From Gammaproteobacteria bacterium (GTDB lineage: Bacteria > Pseudomonadota > Gammaproteobacteria > SG8-11), in NCBI GenBank assembly GCA_016200445.1, contig JACQEQ010000270.1, forward strand, positions 1 to 5,538: DNA of 5,538 bases. The letters run 5' to 3'. Below are positions 1-3,363 of this stretch, one piece after another. Under the pieces are notes generated by a model. The model was not told where the DNA came from and did no database searches. It worked only from the letters and a program-made list of their open reading frames with translations. The position numbers and the translations under genes are program-made. Positions within the stretch are counted from its first letter, which is position 1. The number at the start of each line of letters is the position of its first letter.

Positions 1-135
1 CCTCAGGCATCCAGGTCGGCAAGATGCGCGTGCCGTTGGGCGTGATCGGCATCATCTACGAATCGCGTCCCAACGTTACCGCCGATGCAGCCGGGCTGTG
101 CCTGAAATCCGGCAACGCCTGCATCCTGCGCGGCG
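1..135 (+). pseudogene. proA: Inverted fragment of a second, diverged proA
   Basis: Read on the plus strand from base 3, this stretch encodes SGIQVGKMRVPLGVIGIIYE and continues to NACILRG, which is residues 106-149 of ProA. Over the 44 shared codons it differs from the minus-strand proA at 22 of 132 bases by my count. Only two changes alter the protein (Ala136 to Gly, Thr145 to Cys); almost all the others are third-position changes. That pattern shows a real proA sequence from another copy or another, related organism, not a decayed duplicate. Homology ends abruptly at about 135: the next codon expected in ProA is GGC for the second Gly of RGGSEA, but GAC is found. The fragment runs off the left edge, so its upstream part cannot be seen. 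The ATG at 24 is internal to ProA and is not a gene start. Confidence 0.85.
1..135 (+). repeat. Left arm of a 135-bp imperfect inverted repeat (pairs with 497-631)
   Basis: Position p in this arm pairs with position 632-p in the right arm. Identity is about 83 percent over the codons compared, including an uninterrupted identical run of 41 bases (12-52 against 580-620). The right arm is part of the intact interior of the minus-strand proA. The 361 bases between the arms (136-496) are normal proA coding sequence. Confidence 0.85.
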
Positions 136-944
136 ACACTCTCCGCGACCAACAGTGTTTCCATCGCGTTGCACACACCGTAGCGATGCGTCTTGGCGTT
201 GAAGGCAATCGGAATCGCCTTGGCCAGATCCGCCTTGTCGTCGATGTACACATGGCAGATACCGTCGAGGTGTTTAATCACCGGCACGCGCGCTTCGCGG
301 CTGACCATCTCGATCAGCCCTTTGCCGCCGCGCGGCACGATCACATCCACATAGCTCACGAGCTTGACTAATTCATTCACCGCCGCACGCTCGGTGGTCT
401 CGACCACCTGCACCGCGTCGTCGGGCAATTCCGCCGCGCGCAACCCGGCACGAACGCAGGCCGCAATCGCGTGATTAGAGTGATACGCCTCCGAGCCACC
501 GCGCAAAATGGTCGCGTTGCCGGACTTCAAACACAGTGCCGCCGCATCCGCCGTCACGTTCGGGCGCGATTCGTAAATAATGCCGATCACGCCCAACGGC
601 ACGCGCATCTTGCCGACCTGAATGCCCGACGGCCGGTAATTCAAATTGGTGATCTCGCCGACCGGATCGGATAATGTCGCGACCTGGCGCACGCCGTCAG
701 CCATCGCGTCGATGCGCGCGTCGTTTAATTCCAAACGATCCAACAACGCGGCATCCTGCCCGGACTTTTTACCTGCATCCATATCCTTGCGATTTTCCGC
801 CAATAGCTGCGCACGGCTGCTTTCCAGCATGGCGGCCATCGCTAACAATGCCGCGTTTTTCTGCGCGGTCGTCGCACGCGCCAACACCCGCGACGCGGCG
901 CGTGCACGTTGACCCACTTGTTGCATGTATTCGGGAATATTCAT
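3..944 (-). CDS. proA: Glutamate-5-semialdehyde dehydrogenase (gamma-glutamyl phosphate reductase), 3' part lost in a chimeric junction
   Basis: ProA reduces gamma-glutamyl phosphate to glutamate-5-semialdehyde with NADPH, the second step of proline synthesis, in the cytoplasm. From the ATG at 944 the protein begins MNIPEYMQQV. It carries family blocks at residues 113-150 (MRVPLGVIGIIYESRPNVT, then LCLKSGNATILRGG), VIVPRGGKGLI at 201-211, KHLDGICHVYID at 224-235 and RYGVCNAMETLLV at 254-266. Cys258 in the last block is, from family knowledge, the catalytic thiol. A start at 983 is possible, but it would overlap the upstream gene; ATG 944 has an AGGTG five bases upstream and the usual N-terminus. 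Homology stops at about residue 270, whereas the family is about 415-420 residues long. The remaining 43 or so residues (from AAQDAGVAGF) are antisense translation of an inverted proA fragment, ending at TGA 3-5. The nucleotide-binding and catalytic segments are present, but the C-terminal oligomerisation region is missing, so this product should not be functional as written. Identity is very secure; the 3' end is not native. Confidence 0.93.
   Translation of the reverse strand: MNIPEYMQQVGQRARAASRVLARATTAQKNAALLAMAAMLESSRAQLLAENRKDMDAGKKSGQDAALLDRLELNDARIDAMADGVRQVATLSDPVGEITNLNYRPSGIQVGKMRVPLGVIGIIYESRPNVTADAAALCLKSGNATILRGGSEAYHSNHAIAACVRAGLRAAELPDDAVQVVETTERAAVNELVKLVSYVDVIVPRGGKGLIEMVSREARVPVIKHLDGICHVYIDDKADLAKAIPIAFNAKTHRYGVCNAMETLLVAESVAAQDAGVAGFQAQPGCIGGNVGTRFVDDADHAQRHAHLADLDA
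497..631 (-). repeat. Right arm of the imperfect inverted repeat, inside proA
   Basis: This is the minus-strand proA segment for residues 106-150, matching 1-135 in the opposite orientation. It is not an extra element; it is ordinary gene sequence that has a diverged inverted counterpart at the window edge. Confidence 0.85.
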
Positions 945-972
945 TGCTGCACCTGCTTGATTAGGATGACGC

Positions 973-1569
973 TCAACAGCCACCTTTTTTCTTTACGTCC
1001 GCCATGTAGCCTTCCAAATTAACATAGCCCGCCGGCGCATACAGAATTGCACCGGGCCGCGCTTTTAGATGTTCACTATAGCTAGAAATCATTTGATCAA
1101 ACACCGGACACGCGGCCTGCGGATTCTGCATCAGCTCGTACGTTAAACCCATGTTGAGGTAGAGGTTGGTAAGCGCATCATATTTCTTCTGCTCCGTATA
1201 CAAGTCGCGGGCTTTCTCAAAATACTCAATCGACTTGGAATAGCGTGTGTCATAGCTTACCGAAGGTTCGATGAAGCCATTATTACGAAAGTACTGCTCG
1301 GATTTTTTCACTGCATCGGACCGGAAAAAAAGCCCGTATTGGCGATACGCCTCCGCAAGCCCGGCGTTATCGTGCTGTTGCGTGTAGATTTCGATGGCTT
1401 CTTGAATTTGATTTTCGGCGGGAACCGGGCGCCGTTCTTGGGTGTAGAGCGCCTGTGCAATCCGCAATTTTTCTGCCGGATCTGTCGTGGGCTGAATCGC
1501 AACTCCGGCACAGCCGGCCAGGATCGAGAAACACACTGCCGCACAAAAAATCTTAAGCCATAGTTTCAT
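973..1569 (-). CDS. Predicted outer-membrane lipoprotein with TPR-like helices, function unknown
   Basis: This is a 198-residue protein I cannot assign to a named family. The N-terminus MKLWLKIFCAAVCFSILAGC is a clear lipoprotein signal peptide: two lysines, a hydrophobic core and a lipobox LAGC with the lipidated Cys at residue 20. Residue +2 is Ala, not Asp, which by the usual sorting rule favours the outer membrane. The mature part is helical and repeats a tetratricopeptide-like pattern. One unit is around 35-85 (LRIAQALYTQ, AIEIYTQQ, GLAEAYRQYGLFF) and another around 111-165 (SIEYFEKARDLY, ALTNLYLNMGLTYEL, ACPVFDQMI). This suggests a protein-binding scaffold. The start at 1569 is supported by AAGGA seven bases upstream. 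It sits 25 bases after holA and 28 before proA, in the same orientation, so it is probably in the same operon. In the usual betaproteobacterial order as I know it, holA is followed closely by proA, so this gene looks like an insertion into a conserved cluster. Confidence 0.8.
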   Translation of the reverse strand: MKLWLKIFCAAVCFSILAGCAGVAIQPTTDPAEKLRIAQALYTQERRPVPAENQIQEAIEIYTQQHDNAGLAEAYRQYGLFFRSDAVKKSEQYFRNNGFIEPSVSYDTRYSKSIEYFEKARDLYTEQKKYDALTNLYLNMGLTYELMQNPQAACPVFDQMISSYSEHLKARPGAILYAPAGYVNLEGYMADVKKKGGC

Positions 1570-1576
1570 GCCAGCG

Positions 1577-1581
1577 TCCTT
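1577..1581 (-). promoter_or_regulatory. Ribosome binding site of the lipoprotein gene
   Basis: AAGGA on the minus strand, seven bases before the ATG at 1569. It is the clearest Shine-Dalgarno sequence in the window and fixes the start just before the signal peptide. Confidence 0.7.
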
Positions 1582-1594
1582 ATCATGACTCTTC

Positions 1595-2632
1595 CTATCT
1601 ATTGTTCGTAACCGGGCGCCCGAACAACGCGGTGCCGCTCATCGCCAGCCCCAAGTCTAACAACTCGTCCCACGCATTGCCCGCTTCGCGACCTTTGATG
1701 ATGCGGTCGATGTTGCCGCAGCGGCGCAAGATGTGGCGCCAACGCATTGCGCTGTGGCGGCTCAAGGCTTTCTCAAACAGCGGCTTGCGCTTGTCCCACA
1801 CGCGATGTTTGGCGAGTAGCGCGGACATCGGCGTGCCATTCTTTTTGTCCTGCGCCATCGTGCACAACGTGCGTACTTCACGCGACAACGCCCACAACAG
1901 CAACACCGGATCTTCGCCCTCGCCGCGCAACCCGTCGAGCATACGCGCCACGCGTGCGGCATCGCCTGCCAAGGCTGCGTCGGCCAAACCATAAACGTCA
2001 AAACGCGCACTGTCGACCACGGCGGCGGTGATATTGTCGACATCCACTGTGCCGCTGCCGAACAGCAACACCAGCTTGTCGATCTCCTGTGCGGCCGCGA
2101 GCAAATGACCTTCCACGCGCTCGGCCAGCAGCGTCACCGCGTCAGCAGTCGGCTGCAAACCCTTGGCGCGCATGCGGCGCTCGATCCATGCAGGCAATTG
2201 CCCGACTTCGACCGGCCACACTTGCACCACCGTACCGGCATCGTCGATGGCACGAACCCATTTGCTGTTCTGCGCATCCTTGTCAAGCTTCGGCGCCGTG
2301 ACCAGCACTACCGTGTCTTGCGCCGGACGCCCAGCGTATTCGAGCAGCGCGGTAGTGGCTTTCTCGCCCGGCTTGCCGGAACGCAAACGCAGCTCGAACA
2401 CGCGGCGTTCGGCGAACAGCGATAGCGAATTGGAGTTCATGAAAAACGCATTCCAGTCGAAGCTCGCATCGACATCGAACACCTGCCGCTCGCCATAACC
2501 GTGCTTGCGCGCAGCAGCGCGCAACGTGTCGCAGGCTTCATTCAACTGCAAAGGCTCGTCGCCGCTCACCAGATAAATCGGCGCCAACGCCTTACTGGTT
2601 TGCGCGGCGAGCTGGTCGGGGCGGGCACGCAT
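1595..2632 (-). CDS. holA: DNA polymerase III subunit delta
   Basis: Delta is the clamp-loader subunit that opens the beta sliding clamp; it acts in the cytoplasm with DnaX and HolB. The 345 residues match the family's usual length (about 340). Family marks are the N-terminal APIYLVSGDEPLQLNEACDT (residues 17-36), the segment FDVDASFDWNAFF around 52-64 followed by LSLFAERRVFELRL (69-82), VVLVTAPKLDKDAQNSKWV in the AAA-like domain, and LLAERVEGHLLAAAQEIDKL in the middle. The C-terminal helical collar includes DPVLLLWALSREVRTL and ends in RPVTNNR. The ATG at 2632 lies three bases after the lptE stop codon, and an AAGG lies within the end of lptE, which indicates translational coupling. The neighbours leuS and lptE upstream and proA downstream fit the standard betaproteobacterial order. 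The frame is intact and complete, and nothing in it is odd. Confidence 0.95.
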   Translation of the reverse strand: MRARPDQLAAQTSKALAPIYLVSGDEPLQLNEACDTLRAAARKHGYGERQVFDVDASFDWNAFFMNSNSLSLFAERRVFELRLRSGKPGEKATTALLEYAGRPAQDTVVLVTAPKLDKDAQNSKWVRAIDDAGTVVQVWPVEVGQLPAWIERRMRAKGLQPTADAVTLLAERVEGHLLAAAQEIDKLVLLFGSGTVDVDNITAAVVDSARFDVYGLADAALAGDAARVARMLDGLRGEGEDPVLLLWALSREVRTLCTMAQDKKNGTPMSALLAKHRVWDKRKPLFEKALSRHSAMRWRHILRRCGNIDRIIKGREAGNAWDELLDLGLAMSGTALFGRPVTNNR

Positions 2633-2635
2633 GAA

Positions 2636-3349
2636 CTATTTCGCCTTGGATTGCAGACGCACGAGAATCTGCCGTGCAGCGTCTTGCACCATCACGTTGC
2701 GCAATTGCTCCTGCTCGGCGGTTTTTGCCAATACCTGCGCCTCGTCGAAGATCATTTCGCGCGTGATGCGAATTTCCTGCGCATCAGCATTCCAGGCGTT
2801 GTTTTTGGCCTGACCGGCAAACGTCACGGTGTAAATCAGCTCGTAGGTTTTTTCGGTTGCGGTGCGGCCAATCGATAACATGTGGCGATCAAAGGCTTCG
2901 CTCACGATGCGCAGCGTCGCGGTTGCCTCGTCCACATTGCTGGTGACACGCGCGCCGTTGCTCGTCAGCAGCTGCCGCAGCGGCGCAGCAATCGTGCTCG
3001 ATGGTTGCTGATCTTGCAGATAGGTCACGTCCATGCCGCGCGGCAATTGCACCGCGCCGCGCAGGTGAAAACCGCAGGCGGTGAGCAGGAACACGGGCAG
3101 CAGGATAAATGTCACGAACTGCCACACAGAGAACCTGGAACGCTTGCGAAATTCATAACGGGCCTGAACTAAGACTCCTTCCCGCTGTGAAGGGGGAAGG
3201 TTGGCGACTGCATGGATGCAGGAGGTAGAGCAACGCAGGAACAGTTGCCGAAGATGGGGGTCGATATTTTTAACCACCCCCATCCTCGCCTTCCCCCTTG
3301 CAGGGAGAAGGGACTGGTTGTTGCAGCCGTTGGCGATGCGAATTTTCAT
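2636..3349 (-). CDS. lptE: LPS-assembly lipoprotein LptE; true start uncertain
   Basis: LptE (formerly RlpB) is the outer-membrane lipoprotein that plugs the LptD barrel and helps insert lipopolysaccharide. The signature is a lipoprotein signal core VTFILLPVFLLTACGFHLRG, with the lipidated Cys encoded at about 3074-3076, then typical segments LPRGMDVTYLQD, ASTI-like PSSTIAAPLRQLL, RIVSEAFDRHMLSIGRTATE and IRITREMIFDEAQVLAKTAE. The C-terminus ends RLQSKAK and the stop lies three bases before holA. The mature part is a normal size (about 146 residues). The frame stays open upstream to GTG 3367 (overlapping the leuS stop by four bases) and ATG 3349, but the first 60 or so residues are translation of a hairpin repeat and would put a very long arm in front of the signal peptide. 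GTG 3127 would give a signal without positive charge. The best-looking start, ATG 3156, is out of frame by one base. I give the first in-frame ATG as the formal start and regard the residues before about 3150 as doubtful. Confidence 0.85.
   Translation of the reverse strand: MKIRIANGCNNQSLLPARGKARMGVVKNIDPHLRQLFLRCSTSCIHAVANLPPSQREGVLVQARYEFRKRSRFSVWQFVTFILLPVFLLTACGFHLRGAVQLPRGMDVTYLQDQQPSSTIAAPLRQLLTSNGARVTSNVDEATATLRIVSEAFDRHMLSIGRTATEKTYELIYTVTFAGQAKNNAWNADAQEIRITREMIFDEAQVLAKTAEQEQLRNVMVQDAARQILVRLQSKAK
3174..3314. repeat. Composite REP-like hairpin element between leuS and lptE
   Basis: This region fills most of the gap between the leuS stop and the lptE signal peptide. It contains three hairpins. 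The first has arms CCTTCCC at 3177-3183 and GGGAAGG at 3194-3200. The second has GATGGGGG at 3253-3260 and CCCCCATC at 3277-3284, with a 16-base loop. The third is an imperfect stem at about 3290-3313 built from CCTTCCCCCTTG and CAGGGAGAAGGG. The half-palindrome CAGGGAGA(A)GGGA resembles the palindrome inside leuS at 5369-5393 read on the other strand. Small interspersed elements with this CCCTCTCC/GGAGAGGG character are common between proteobacterial genes. I see no transposase and no clear target duplication. Confidence 0.6.
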
Positions 3350-3363
3350 TGATCCGTTCGTTG

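Noticed and set aside
24..371. Plus-strand open frame of 115 residues starting MRVPLGVIGI
   Set aside because: Only its first 37 codons are ProA, and its ATG is an internal ProA Met. The rest is antisense to the minus-strand proA. It is a by-product of the chimeric junction, not a gene.
1..631. Invertible DNA switch with inverted-repeat arms around a 361-base segment
   Set aside because: The arms are diverged coding sequence, the segment between them is ordinary proA interior with no promoter, and there is no recombinase gene nearby. A chimera explains it more simply.
945..983. Upstream proA start at 983 (MAVERHPNQAG)
   Set aside because: It would overlap the lipoprotein stop and add 13 residues not expected in ProA. 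The ATG at 944 has a suitable ribosome binding site and the usual N-terminus.
3115..3156. Fourteen-residue leader peptide from ATG 3156 upstream of lptE
   Set aside because: The peptide has no run of regulatory codons or attenuator structure, and a single missing base turns the same ATG into a good lptE start, which is the simpler reading.
3253..3284. Strong 8-bp stem as a rho-independent terminator after leuS
   Set aside because: There is no U-run directly after the stem on either strand. The short T-run is inside the loop region, and the structure is better explained as part of the repeat element.
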